Positions 12,752 to 26,142 of a stretch of DNA of 64,000 bases are shown here, in pieces. The stretch comes from Bugula neritina. Its lineage: Eukaryota; Bryozoa; Gymnolaemata; Cheilostomatida; Bugulidae. The stretch is from NCBI GenBank assembly GCA_964035545.1, contig OZ037765.1, positions 4,585,698 to 4,649,697 on the forward strand, in the 5' to 3' direction. How positions within the stretch are numbered: position 1 is the first letter of the stretch; each line of letters starts with the position of its first letter. A model generated the notes under the pieces. It was not told the DNA's origin. It saw only the letters and a program-made list of their open reading frames with translations, and did not search any database. A program made the translations under genes and the position numbers.

Positions 12752-15700
12752 ATGGCGGACAGAGAGGAGGCTGGACCTCCGCAGCTGGACAGTGAGAAGG
12801 AAAGTTTGAACAAACCGGCAGACAAAATTGCAGACGTTGAGCATGTGGAAGACAGCGTGGACACATCCTGTGGGTATACAGCCACTTGTAAGCCTAAGTT
12901 CTTGCAAAGGCTGGCTAATCCCACAGTCTATTTAGTGGTCATATCTATTTGCAGCATTATGCAAGGTAGGTTAGAATAAATACAACATGCCGTAGTGTAA
13001 AACTGGATGTTTTATTTTGTTCAGAAACTATTTCGTTATTAAAAATAATATTTTGTCAAGTTTCAGCATATCAATGTGATGGGGAATATCTACTAGATTC
13101 ACTGTAAAGGAAGTACTGAGATCAAACAGTATTCATCCTAAACCTCTTTTGTTTTCCTAAACCAAAATATTGCTGAAAATTGTCATTGTTACACCATTAA
13201 TCCAGACATGATTGCACTTTTTAAAAGTTTATAGCTTTCAGCTAGGGATGTGTGAATATATATTTGGCTATGATAGCAGATTATTACATGCCTTTGTTTG
13301 CCTAAATTTAGGAATATGAGGTTGATTGAAACCTTCAAACTGAAGGTCAAACATAACATCATTCATCACAGCGAATAACAATGAATATAAACTCATTGTT
13401 ATAACATGTCTAGTGTTAATTTTACAGTGTATCGCCCAGTTATTCCCATCATCTGCAATTGTTAGGGTTTGCTATATAAATGGTGTCAAAAACAGCCCAT
13501 CTCAACCTGTCAAACTGTTGTATAGATATTCCACATGTTTATCTCAGTTTTGACAATTGCAGTGAATGGTATTACTGAGTAACACATACTATATTCTAGG
13601 GTTTGCAGTGAATGGTATTACTGAGTAACACATACTATATTCTAGGGTTTGCAGTGAATGGTATTACTGAGTAACACATACTATATTCTAGGGTTTGTAG
13701 TGAATGGTATTACTGAGTAACACATACTATATTCTAGGGTTTGCAGTGAATGGTATTACTGAGTAACACATACTATATTCTAGGGTTTGCAGTGAATGGT
13801 ATTACTGAGTAACACATGGTATATTCTAGGGTTTGCAGTGAATGGTATTACTGAGTAACACATACTATATTCTAGGGTTTGCAGTGAATGGTATTACTGA
13901 GTAACACATACTATATTCTAGGGTTTACAGTGAATGGTATTACTGAGTAACACATGGTATATTCTAGGGTTTGCAGTGAATGGTATTACTGAGTAACACA
14001 TACTATGTTCTAGGGTTTGCAGTGAATAGTATTACTGAGTAACACATACTATATTCTAGGGTTTACAGTGAATGGTATTACTGAGTAACACATACTATAT
14101 TCTAGGGTTTGCAGTGAATGGTATTACTGAGTAACACATACTATATTCTAGAGTTTGCAGTGAATGGTATTACTGAGTAACACATACTATATTCTAGGGT
14201 TTACAGTGAATGGTATTACTGAGTAACACATACTATATTCAAGGGTTTACAGTGAATGGTATTACTGAGTAACACATACTATATTCTAGGGTTTGCAGTG
14301 AATGGTATTACTGAGTAACACATACTATATTCTAGGGTTTACAGTGAATGGTATTACTGAGTAACACGTACTATATTTTAGGGTTTGTAGTGAATGGTAT
14401 TACTGAGTAACACATACTATATTCTAGGGTTTGCAGTGAATGGTATTACTGAGTAACACATGGTATATTCTAGGGTTTGCAGTGAATGGTATTAACAATG
14501 TCAACATATCATCATATGAAAGGAGATACCTCCTCTCCAGCAAAAACTCTGGTCTGGTTGCCAGTTTCTATGACATAGCTGCCGGCATCACTGTAAGTTT
14601 CCTCCTTTTCACTCGCCTCAGTTTTCCATTCCTTAGTTGCGTTTATTCTGAGCTGCCATTGCACTCTTTCTGCAGGTTTTGCTGCTGTAGGTGTTGTTTG
14701 TGGGATATTTTGGAGGAATGGGTCATCAACCTCGCTTTCTTGGAGTAGGAGTTGCTTCCCTTGGGTTGGGATGTTTCATCATGTCAATGGCTCATTTCAC
14801 TTCTCCTATGTACGTACCGGAAGGCGCCAAGGGTTTGGCATGTGATATTGAAGGTAAGTGCTATCTAGTGTCCTTGGCACGTTCCAGAAGGTGTCGAGGT
14901 AACTACTATCTAATCTTCGATGTATTTACCTCGGCCAGTTACAAATGGCTGACTGGGCCAACTGTCCGATAAAACTCAAACTTCCTCTCCCAAGTTTGAG
15001 CAAACTCAATCAATGGTCAATAATATCTGTACTCAGTCTTTGAGAATCGTTGGCCAAAGAAAGTACCCAGATAATTGTTTTCATCTTTCTACAAACGTAC
15101 TGGTTGGTACCAGTTAGAAAGCGCAGCTATTGATGACTCATACTTGATGGTCTGATAATAGACTAGTGCTGACCACAGCCTGTCAGCGCTACCTGTGAAT
15201 CTCTATGTTGGATATTCTATGTACTGTTGAGGGCCAATAATCAGTCTAGACTTAGCGATTATATTGTGAACTTAGCAATTATATTATGAAGTTAATTTCC
15301 TTCAAGGTTTTATGTCACCCAGTTCTTGTTATATACTGTTGGATAGCTTGAGCCTTGCTCTTTTATACATTCTAGAATCTAGGCGTATATTCTTCAAACA
15401 TGAGTAGAAAAAAGGTATTGTTTAACTGTTCATTGAAAAGACACTCCTGCCCACAACATAGACATTCTATTCTTGGTGCGCTTATCTTTATAGGAAGTAG
15501 AATTAGTCAATCTTGAGCTTCTTGATATTAGAAATTGCAGAAGATCTCCCAACTTGCATTTAAGCATCACTAAAGTGTGATATATTTCGTAATTTCTCCT
15601 TTTTTGTTTTTGGCAGTGTGTGTGTGTGTCACTTGGTTGGTTGCTTTCACGTGATTTGTTTGAACTTGATGCTTGAAGCTGATATGATTAATAACTATTG

Positions 15701-18700
15701 GAATCCTATGGAATGCTTAACCCACTACATGGCTATACACCCTTCCTACCAGCATCTAGCATTCACAGTCCAGGATTTATTCATCAATTTGAGCTTGGCT
15801 TTGCCATTGATTTGGAGTTAGTGTACTGGGCAATACCCTTTCTACATGCTAGTTTACTTGAAGGTCAATGTTATAAAGCCAGCTACTTCGTTAAATCTAA
15901 AATATAAAGTATAGCTGAAGGCTGCCGAATGTTTATCAGTATGCCTGGGTGAGAAGCTGTCTATGCTGGTATGTCAGATATGTCCTTCACCCCTGCAGGT
16001 GTCTAGCTAGCCAGTTTAGACTGACCTACAGTCCACTGATCAATCTGTTTATCATAGTTTATTGATGCTTATCAATACCTCGTTTTGATTCCTAGAAAAG
16101 TTCCAACATTTTGTTTTAGGCGTGACAAATCTGTTTTATAGCTTTGTTTGTAAATATGCTATAGCAACTGAAATATCAAATGTCCCAGTAAATTCTAAGA
16201 CCTGTTAGGGAGTTTGTAGGTCTATAAAGCAATGATAAGTTGAGAAATGGAGGACTAGCAAGATAATCCTGGTTGTTGTAGGGTCTAGTTCTGGCGCCAA
16301 CTGTGCTGGGAGTGGAGATGATGCATTCCTCAAGAACTACCTCTATGTTCTGCTACTGGGACAAGCTCTGAATGGGTTTGGTGGAACTTGTCTCTATTCA
16401 CTAGGAGTAACTTACTTAGACCAGAGTGTTTCAGCTAAGATGGCACCTCTCTATGTTGGTGAGAAAAACTCAAAAAAATTAAAGAATATTATATTATACT
16501 ATTATACTATTTGCTGTGTTAAATTTACTCACTCTTTTTTAAAAACTTGTTCTATTAGCTAAAGATTTAGATAGAACTATATAAGTGAGTCTTAATGAAC
16601 TATATAAAATGCTACACTAGTGTGCTATATGCTGTGTTGAATTTACTGGTTTTGTTTTTATAAAAAAACATTTAGATAATTAGATAAGATTGAGTCTTAA
16701 TGTAGACTTTTATGAAGCTGATCTAGCAGAACTGTTTTATAATTAAATTGCATATCATGTATACATATCTATTACATTTTCTGGTGATTATGTTTAGTCA
16801 CATTTCTGGATCTACCTGAAGTAAGTTTTGATCTTTCAAGGTCTCTTGTGCATGATGTCTACTTGCTACATTTCATCACGCAATTGTTAATTTTATTTGG
16901 ATAAGAAATATATATAATTATTATCAAAGCAGCTTAGTCTGCTTAAATGGCCCTCAATTAATTGGTTTATATGAGGGAGAGTCTGGTTTGAAGAAAGTAG
17001 ATATTTCAGCATGAAAATGATGTGATTGAAGCTCCATCAAACAGCCATTACTCTCCTATTCCTGGTTTCTCGGCTCCAGCAGAGTTGGCTGCTTGTCAAC
17101 CATTCAACTGGCAGTAATTGTTTACTCGTGAATATAATAAACATCGCTGCCAACAACAATGTATTGAAGAGCTGTGACATAACGTCAGCAGCCTCGCTGC
17201 CAGGTTGTTGTACATGAGAATAATTACCTTCTTCCTGATACTCATGAGCAATGGGTTGCCCAGAGCTGGAGCCTAGCTATAGTGTTGTGTTTATATTTGG
17301 TGAATGTGCTGATTATACTTATATAGTGCTCCCTCTGTATCTCACTAAGCTATGGATTCCCTCTGTATCTCACTAAGCTATGGATTCCCTCTGTATCTCA
17401 CTAAGCTATGGATTCCCTCTGTATCTCACTAAGCTATGGATTCCCTCTGTATCTCACTAAGCTATGGATCCGAAACCTTACAGTAGAATACCATTTTAAC
17501 TCATGAGTGCACATATACATAAGCCACTAAACAGAGGTTCAAGCCCCTCTCGTGACCTATGGAATTTCATGAGAAATGGAACCGTGAGATATAGAGGGAG
17601 CGGGAGTGCCATGTTACTGTGGAATGCTGCTTCATACTGAATGTGATTGATGTAGTGTTATGGTTGAGCAGTTTTGTATAACTGCAGGTAAGATTTACTC
17701 ATAACTTCATATTGTAGGCATTATGGCTGGCTTTTCAATTCTTGGGCCGGCATTGGGATTTATCATGGGCGGATCATTACTAAATATATATGTTGACCAT
17801 CCCAAACCTCCCCCTGAGTAAGTAGCGTACCATTTAACCAGTGTTATGATGTCATTTCCTGTACAAATACGTAAACTAGTGGAATAGTACTTAGTGTCAT
17901 GCCATCTTCAATTGCATTTACTATATGATGTCAGATTTATTTCATTTTTTGTATATACAGCAAGTATTGATTTTGGTATCTTTTAAACACTTGGACTTAT
18001 CTATTTTGATTTTTGTGATATAGCACTATTGAATATAATACATAAGGGATTTGTAATTATCTTCTCTCTATGTTCTTGTATCTTTTACAAATCCTCTATA
18101 TATAGCATCTTCCAATAGACAAATTTTAATTTTATAGTTTTAGTTGATAGTTGCTGTGAATATACTAAAGAATGATCTTGTAGTTGTGTTCTCTCTACAT
18201 TTCAGTGGTTTAACTCCTAATGATCCCAGATGGGTTGGAGCCTGGTGGTTAGGATTTCTCATCAGTTCAATTGTTTCAACTCTTCTAGCACTGGTCATGT
18301 TTCTATTCCCCAAAGAGTTGCCAGGTGGAGATAATTTATTCAGCTTTTTTTACATATCGTCAACTGTGGGATAATTCCATTGCAATTTATACAAAAAAAA
18401 ATGTTTTAATTTAGAATGGAATTTTTTTTTTGCTTTTATAGCCCTGGTCATGTTTTTTTGCTTGAATTTGATCTAATCAAATGATCTGTAATTTCATCAT
18501 ATCATAATTGCGATTTGATTAAGTTATACTTTAATCTAGAGCTCATGGTGAAGAAATTTCACTCCTTCATTTCTCCACTGATTGCTTTGTGTTGGTTGCA
18601 GGTACGGCAGCAATACGCGCTGCCAAAGTCTCGGAGGCACACGATAATGGATGTGAAGAAGTTGTCAACCAGGAAGGCTTTGGATTGTCGTATAAAGACT

Positions 18701-21700
18701 TACCAAAAGCATCTTGGTTAGTGTTTACTTTCTTGTTTTAAAGCTATTAGTTAGCTAACACTTTGTAGTGTAAACTTATTCCTATTAGATTAGAATAATT
18801 CAGTTACTAGTAATTGGAACAATCTGTTAAATCTATCACATTGATTTGGCTAAGGATATCCAATAGCAAAAAATAGGAGTTGCAATTTTAGTAAATGTGA
18901 AGTTGGCTAATTTATTACATTTGAGTTACAGCTGAGAATACAGTGATATATTATGCTGTACTGTAGTATATTAGAGTGTACTATAGTGTAGTGTACTGTG
19001 GTGTAGTGTAATGTAGCGCAGTTTACTGCAGTGTAGTGTAATGTAGTGCAGTGTACTGCAGTGTAGTGTAATGTAGTGCAGTGTACTGTGATGTAGTGCT
19101 ACATATAGAATAGCTAAATGTCTAAGTTAGTGACATGGTAATATCAGTGTTAGTAGTGTACACAACCAGTACAGCTTCTATCATTTACATAAACTTGTAG
19201 GTATTTGATGAAGAACCCTGCGTACATGTGTATCACAGCTGTGGTGACCTCAGAGCTGGCCTTAGCAGCTGGATTCAGCACCTTCATGCCTAAGTACATC
19301 AGCAACCAGTTCGGCTACACAGCTAGCTGGTCTGCCATGGTCACAGGTGAAGTATTACTAACACAAGTAGTAACCATAGTAACAAAGCATGGCTACCTGG
19401 TTTTCTCATACACAAGTTTATGGTCATTATCCCTGTGAGAAACCCCTCATTGAAAGGGTTTTTTGTTAAATCGAGCTAAGGACTTATTCATCTATGTAGG
19501 ACAGGAGCAATTATGACTAGATGCTCTTCTTAACACCACCAATGGCCTTTACCGGGGTTCGAACCCGTGACTTTGTGTTTACTAAGCCAACACTCTAACC
19601 CCTAGACCACGTATGCTCCTTAACTGGTTCTGCAAACCAAAATATTATAAGGGCCTTTGCATCTCAGTGTTATATTCCCATGCATGGCGTTGAGATTTTT
19701 GTACTTTTGGGTTGCCCTCTCTCTCCCCCCTCCTGATGTTTGAGGTATCCTGTAGGATTCCTGGCTGTGCCTGGAGCCGCCCTGGGCCAGTTCATGGGGG
19801 GATACATCTGTAAGAAGTTCCAACTCAAGGTCTCTGGTATACTGAAACTCACGACTATCTGCTCCGTAATTGTGCTGATTGTTAGCCCGGTGTTCTGGAT
19901 AAGATGTAATGGAGCTACCCTAGCCGGTGTCTCTACCCCCTACCCTGGGTAGGTTCTCATGCTAGTAAACTGCTCCTTTTGCTATTTAAACTCTTACCTT
20001 GCTTAAAGTATTACAATTCTCCTTTGCATAGCACAGGCCCGTAGCCCTTGAAATTATGTTCAAAATTTGGAGTTGTTTCCTCAATTATGAGATAAATGGA
20101 TTGAAATTTTCTGTAAATTTTTCAAGATTATTTTTGATTTACAAAAAATTGTCAGCTTGTAATTAACGCTGCTTGGCAAACTTCTTGCAGGTGACATAAA
20201 CTCTATCATATGATATTCAAGTTGTTGTTTATCCTTTCTATTTATAGGCACTCAAACTATCATAAAAACATATATTGTAAAAAAGTTTATTTACGCAATG
20301 CTGGTGTTGAAATAAGATTTTGAATGCGATAAATGATGCAATGATAGCCAGGTGTTCTGTACAGCTTTTGGCTATGAATACTGCATTTTCTTGGAGTGTT
20401 GAATGTTTCGGTTAGGGAAGGGGAAGTTGATTAAATTTGGTGAGAATTTTAGAGATTGTAGTAGCAGTGTATGGATGGTCTTGGGAGTTTTGAAATAAGG
20501 CAGTTCAATTTCTTAAATTGATAATTTTTTTATTCTCATCAGCATGTTCCTGATAATTGTAATCTTCTAGATAAATTCTCTCATTGCGAGTTATAATTAC
20601 AATAATAATATAATGTGTTTCAGTGCAAAATTAATTCTAATCATTTGTTTGTGTAGAGACACTCTTGGAGATGAAACTAATCTGGACTCAACGTGCAACT
20701 CAGGGTGTGGATGTAGTACAAGTGTTTATGATCCGGTGTGTGCGAACGGCATCCAATATTTTACTTCCTGTCACGCCGGGTGTCCGGCCGAATCGGTTAA
20801 AAATGACAAAGATGAGGTATGACATGTTTTTGTTTAATGATAGAATGCGATATTTCCTATTAATTTTGTACCTGAACTATTATCGTTGCTTTTCTATTGT
20901 CTAAACTTCAAGACGTTACGACACTGCTATATTATGATTGGTTGTTTATTCTCTGGTTATACTTGTGTGTAGGAGTTCTATGAGAACTGTGCCTGCCCTG
21001 TGTCTACTTCTCCAGCTCGGGTCATAGCCAACTACACCCGTGTTGTACCAGGAACATGTCCTCAGAAATGCGGGCTATTTGGTCTGTTTATACCTGTAGC
21101 CTTTCTCCTTTTCTTCTTCACATTTATGATGGGATCTCCGCTAGTGATGGCCACGCTGAGGTACCTGTTACTCTGTTACTCTGTTATTCTGTTACTCTGT
21201 TACTCTGTTACTCTGTTACTCTGTTACTCTGTTACTCTGTTACTCTGTTACTCTGTTACTCTGTTACTACGCTTCTAGCCTCTCTCGCTCTGAATATATA
21301 ACATAACAGCATTTCCTATCTGCCATTGCTTGGTCTAGTATTTTAAGTCAGATTTGACTATTTTGCAGTTTGAAAAAAATCTTTTTCTACTACTGCAATT
21401 TCTTACTGTGTCTGAAAGTTGCTCTGAAACTTATTTGAAGAGAAAAGTTCTTTCAACCTTCTTATGATGTCATGCATACCAGTGTTTAATTTTGTATTTT
21501 TTCAGTTTACAGATTAATTTTTTTATCAGTCATGTTTATATTCTGTCTCTTGAACTCTCAGATGAAGTTTCTTTGCTGCTGTGAATTTATTGAAACCATC
21601 TGCTGTGTTTTATCCTCCAGAGTTGTGCCTGAGAAGCAGAGAGCTTATGCCGTTTCCTTCCAGTGGGTATTTCTACGATTTCTTGGTAGGTAATTTACTG

Positions 21701-22213
21701 CACTACTTTACATTGCAGGTAGTTTACCTGGTCCTATAATATTCTGTGTCTTATATTGTAGGTAGTTTACCTGGTCCTATAATATTCTGTATCTTATATT
21801 GTAGGTAGTTTACCTGATCCTATAATATTCTGTGTCTTATATTGTAGATAGTATTCCTGATCCTATAATATTCTGTATCTTATATTACAGGTAGTTTACC
21901 TGGTCCTATAATATTTGGCTCTATGATTGATGCGAGCTGTAGTTTATGGGATGAAGAATGCTCAGTGCGAGGCTCATGTTGGGTCTACAACAACCTCCAC
22001 ATGTCTGTCAGACTGTTTGTCATTACTATTGTCCTGAAGATCATTTCCCTTGGATTTAACATTCTAGGGATCTTCTTGTACAAGCCCCCTAAACTTACTC
22101 TAGAATCTCAGCCCACTCAAGTCTTGGCAAATGAAAACATATCTAACAATTCAAACAGTTCCAGTGCCAACGACTTTGATTTAAAGTCAAACGAAAATAA
22201 CACTTTTCTATAA
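12752..22213 (+). CDS. OATP/SLCO transporter gene 2 (subfamily A, complete)
   Basis: Predicted 693-aa organic anion uptake carrier of the plasma membrane. Thirteen exons, all GT-AG and in phase: 12752-12965, 14474-14592, 14691-14853, 16282-16458, 17718-17817, 18206-18324, 18602-18716, 19201-19346, 19756-19948, 20657-20816, 20973-21160, 21621-21685, 21891-22213. The start AGCAATGG has a good context and lies 24 nt after a likely 5' UTR acceptor, as in genes 3-5. Visible blocks: cytosolic acidic N-terminus, CGYTATCKPKFLQ before TM1, [13 protein letters not shown] and YDIAAG (residues about 80-110), signature DPRWVGAWWLGFL (about 264-276), Kazal-like Cys-rich loop (about 459-530) with TSVYDPVCANG, and a long Ser/Asn-rich tail ending NNTFL, which fits a class I PDZ ligand. 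A possible AATAAA is near 22662. Substrate unknown. Confidence 0.93.
13558..14494. repeat. Splice-acceptor minisatellite at gene 2 exon 2 (46-bp unit, about 20 copies)
   Basis: The unit joins the intron end (GAGTAACACATACTATATTCTAG) to the first 20-21 nt of exon 2 (GGTTTGCAGTGAATGGTATT). Acceptors fall at 13600 plus multiples of 46 up to 14428 (19 of them), and the real exon begins at 14474, exactly 19 units on, so there are no net indels. Variants are mostly single substitutions (GCAG/ACAG, ATAC/ATGG). In the exon frame each copy reads GFAVNGITE then stop. Confidence 0.95.
17322..17610 (+). mobile_element. MITE-like element with its terminal repeat amplified
   Basis: The left end TAGTGCTCCCTCTGTATCTCAC and the right end GTGAGATATAGAGGGAGC are inverted copies, and the interior matches the clean copy at 54522-54717 (GACCTATGGAATTTCATGAG). 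Just inside the left end a 28-bp unit, CCCTCTGTATCTCACTAAGC plus TATGGATT, is repeated five times from 17331. The terminal CAGTGC..., TA target site and small size suggest a non-autonomous Tc1/mariner or pogo-like element. It lies in intron 4 of gene 2. Confidence 0.65.
18945..19110. repeat. Minisatellite in intron 7 of gene 2
   Basis: Imperfect copies of GTGTAGTGTAATGTAGTGCA and GTGTACTG over about 165 bp. It is not derived from an adjacent exon and lies about 90 bp before exon 8. Confidence 0.7.
19412..19625 (-). mobile_element. tRNA-derived SINE, second copy
   Basis: Same family as 12491-12690: shared CCCTGTGAGAA, GGACTTATTCAT, CAGGAGCAATTATGACTGGA-type and CACCAATGGCCTTT words, with the B box complement GGGTTCGAACCCGTGAC near the right end and the A-box end ACCCCTAGACCAC. 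It lies in intron 8 of gene 2. Weak direct repeats around CTGGTT may be eroded target duplications. Confidence 0.8.
21161..21270. repeat. 8-bp microsatellite at the exon 11 donor of gene 2
   Basis: CTGTTACT is repeated about 13 times starting four bases after the 5' splice site GTACCT at 21161. The equivalent intron carries different repeats in genes 4 and 5. Confidence 0.85.
21719..21915. repeat. Splice-acceptor minisatellite at the last exon of gene 2 (43-bp unit)
   Basis: Exon starts GTAGTTTACCTGGTCCTATA recur after AG at 21719, 21762, 21805 and 21848 (variant ATAGTATTCCTGATCC), and the real exon starts at 21891, all 43 bp apart. The first decoy lies only 33 nt after the upstream donor at 21686, so the whole 205-bp intron is essentially decoy array. 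Read in exon frame, a decoy runs into TAG in the next unit. Confidence 0.92.
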
Positions 22214-25200
22214 TCAAGTTTGAATCATACACAGATTTTATTTTTGTTTACAAGCAACAATCTTGAGTTATTCATCATAAATCTAAGATTAATTAATCAT
22301 AATTAAGTTTTAGAATTATTAAATAATGATCAATGTTTTTAATTAATATTTTAGCCATCTATGAACTAGTCACAGTTACGCTCAAAATGATTACATTAAT
22401 CGTTCATTATGCCATGCACATTGTCATTTAACTCAACAATATATTATCTCGTTTATGTTATTCTCTCATGATGATAACTTTTATTCTATAAGTTTCCAAT
22501 GCTATGCAATCAAATTGATTATGATAACAAATTTATTTTTAATATCTAGTTATATCTATCTTGTATACAAGCTACTCTTTTCTATTATTGTGTTTTTTTT
22601 CTTGTAAAGATTAATGTTATAAAAAATAAGATAAAGAATGACCCTGCAATTCAGTAATGAATAATAAATTTAGAAATCCAGATTTCAGATGCTATTTATC
22701 AATCTTAGCCAACAAATAGTAATTGTTTAATTGGTGGTGTATGATGTAGTTATATACTCGTAGAATATCATTGTTTAAACACAGAAGTGTTACACTTTTT
22801 CGCTTTCTATAGATTTATCTAAAAGTCGAAGTCAATATAACGATGTTGATTCAGATTATCTGCTCATCATTACATAGTCGCACAAAATACACTTAGAGAG
22901 TATAATACTTTCTTTTGGCCACGTTAACTCATTGTGAATCTTGGAGTGACTTGCTGGGACTATTAAGGAGAGGTCAAACTCAATGGATAAATTGAGAATA
23001 GCCTGTATTCTAGATTAGAAATGTAGCAAAAGAAGTTATGTTATCCCAAGAATTTCTAGCTGCGCCCCAAACCAAAGTTTAATAAAATTAAAGAACTTAT
23101 GCTAGCTCAATGTCTCCGCTACTGCTGCAAAATGCTGGAATAGCTAAAATTGTATCCTGCAAGCATTCTCAGTGTACAAAAAGTATTGATTAATTCAGCT
23201 ATGAAATGCAAATCAACATATAATCAATATAGTCAATACATTTCCTATTTTTCCAACTTGTTTTCCTTCTACAATAAATTTACTTCTGAATAGTAATTGT
23301 AACAACAATATAAGCTAAAGCAGCTTAACAAATAATACCAGTTACTAACTCTATATCAACAGCATCACCTGATATCAGGTGCATATGAAAACAGCCAACA
23401 CAATAGTAGCCTTTATAGTCTGAAAGGCAAAATATATGAACATCAATTCTATAATAAATGAATAAATAAAAACAATTAGTCTTTTATTATGTGATAAAGT
23501 CAATATATTTTAACTTTTAAATGTGAAACCTATTACTGAGTAGACGGTATTTTATGTATGTGTTCCCTTTGAAAAGTTTCATCCAGGCGATTAAGTATTT
23601 CCATTGGTGCAAGGTGAACGACTTTCAACATCAATGCTACAAAAATATAAACTTGACACAGTAGCTTAGTTACATGTATTATGTACGTAAATGTGAGAGA
23701 CCATGGGATGGCATTTTTAAGCTATTGGGTTATAAAAATTCAGTTAGGTATATTGTGTTCACAAATAGGTGACAGTTAATCAATTCACATTATTTAATGG
23801 CACACAAACAGGTTTGTGTTGAAAGGATAAGAAAGCTTTTTAAGCTGCATAACAGCTTCGCTTCAAGATAATTAAACTATACTGATTTAAAAAGTATTTT
23901 AGAAATTTTAGAAGATGACCTTAAAATTATTTTATGGTGTTACAGTCACTGAAATTCCATAGTATATTGCCACAATTATGTAATGGCATGCAGAAAAGTA
24001 GACTACGCGTAGGGAATCCGAAAGCGCCCATAAATATCAAAAAAGGATTCAAACACCACCATTATTAGTAGCATCTTTATACATATATTACATGCTACTT
24101 ATTTGTAATGCTTTACAAAAGAAATTCCTGATTACTACAATTACGAATAAGAAGAAATCAAGTTGAATCTGTCACATCTTTTATTAGAAATTATGTTTCA
24201 TAAAGTAAAAAATCATTCAATAATGTTATTTTAGATGCAAGTTTTGCAGCGATTGTGTTATTTTTATTATAGACTTTATATAATAGAATAATGATTACTA
24301 GACATGAGCAATGCTGATTTATATATAATATAAGTTCATATAAAGATTGCAAAGCGCCTATTTTTAGAACATTTCTTTACAATAATTTTGTGTTGGTTAA
24401 TTCTCTTCAAGGATTGTGTTTACTTGATTATGGTTGCAGATGCAGCTACATGGTGGTAACGCTTTTGGTTTAGCTATTGAGTAGCTTGAAACATATTCTA
24501 GTATTGAATAATATGTAGATCTATGATGATATAATAATACATAAAATAATAACGTAGACGGTATAAAATTATTCATTAAAGAATAATTATGGTGTTACAA
24601 TCAGCAAAGTTAATTAATATTCAAATTCATGGAAGCAAAAGAACACCTTATTTATTTTTATTTATCTAAAGTTGTGTGGTATTTGCATCTAGAAAGTCAC
24701 TCCCTGGCTGTTTGCATCTATAAATAGATATATCGTGGAGCAACCAGGTTACATTCCCAGGTTTGTAATATTTTTGTAGCATTGATTTTGCAGGTCGTTT
24801 ACCCAATTGAAATAGTTGGGTACCTATTTATCTAGGAAAACTTGTTTTACAGAGAGTACATATAACAAAGAGTCAGGCCCCCCCCCCCCCTCCAGCGGCT
24901 GTTAGCATATATATAAATAGATATATCGTGGAGCAACTATGCAAGTTATGTTCCCAGGTTTATATTTTGGTAGCATTGATATTGTGGTGAAAGTACCTAG
25001 TTATCCGAAAAGAATTTTTACAAAGAGTGCATCTAACTATAGTTAACAAAGTAATAGGTTTCCTAAATTTGAAAGTAAAGATAAATAATTATATAATAAA
25101 GAACTCATTGTTTATTATTTGTTCATTCGTCATAGAATTGAGATTCTTATATTTCAATTTCTAAACTATAAAAGCTACTATTGTGTTGATTGATTCTATT

Positions 25201-26116
25201 TACAGCCTGTTTAAATAGTGCCAATAAAAATTACGAATTTTGACTTAAGCTCAATAAAGACTATTTAATAAAGAATCCTACCATTACCTAATCAGTTAAA
25301 CTTTAACTCTTCAACTGTACAGTACACTTTAGCTTGATTTAAAATTTACACTCAATTCATAGCTGTTGATTGAGTTAGTACAAGGTAATTTTTGTTACAC
25401 TTTCTTCAGCTTATATTATAGTAAGTTTATTGCAGATGGTAAATAAAAAGTGCATTAAATAAAAAGTGACCATGCATTATGTATCTGCATTTTATAGTTA
25501 AGCTAATTCATGCTTTTTATACATTGAGAATGCTTGCAGCCTACAATTTTTTTATTGTAACAGCTTAATTAAATTGAATCAATTTTTAAATTTTAATTTA
25601 TGTATGAAATAATTTTGTTTGAATCTTATTTGAATCTATGGGGAAAATTTTACTAAGGTTCCTTATTCAAAATGTAGGTAATGTTTAACTAGTATGTATT
25701 ATTTAACTTCATTAACTGCACAATAATATTATTCAAAAATAAAACGATAGAAATAGATTTCATTGAGTGAATGCACAAACACTTGTATTGTGAAAAATTG
25801 AGTTTCTTAAGCTTTTAGACAGTTGAAGGTTTCTCTCTTGCGATTTAATAAACATTAAAAATGTTTTTGCACTCAAAATAAATTATACCGAAAATTGCTT
25901 TATAACTATATTCACCAACTTGTAATACTTTGCTTGCATTGAGGTTATCTGCACAATATAATAGACAAGAGGAGATAACTCTGCTCAGCAAACTAATGCT
26001 GACAAAAATTATATAACTCTTTGTAAATAACATTTATTAATCTAGCTTTTCTTGTATTAATTTAGTATTACTATTAATGAGTTCATAAGCTCTATCCTTC
26101 ATTACTATAATTACAG
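22214..26116. other. Intergenic spacer between genes 2 and 3
   Basis: AT-rich, no exon seen on either strand. From about 23140 to 26116 it is a diverged paralogue of 33115-36469 in front of gene 4, in the same order (CAAGCATT words, CAGCATCACCTG, TTGCATTGAGG-type words near the right end). It contains a C-homopolymer near 24879 and two copies of ATAGATATATCGTGGAGCAA (about 24725 and 24915). Confidence 0.6.
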
Positions 26117-26142
26117 GGCTCTATCAGAACCACCCATACAGT

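Noticed and set aside
13558-14473. CRISPR-like regular array
   Set aside because: Units are directly contiguous with no variable spacers, and the host is an animal; it is a minisatellite built from an exon junction.
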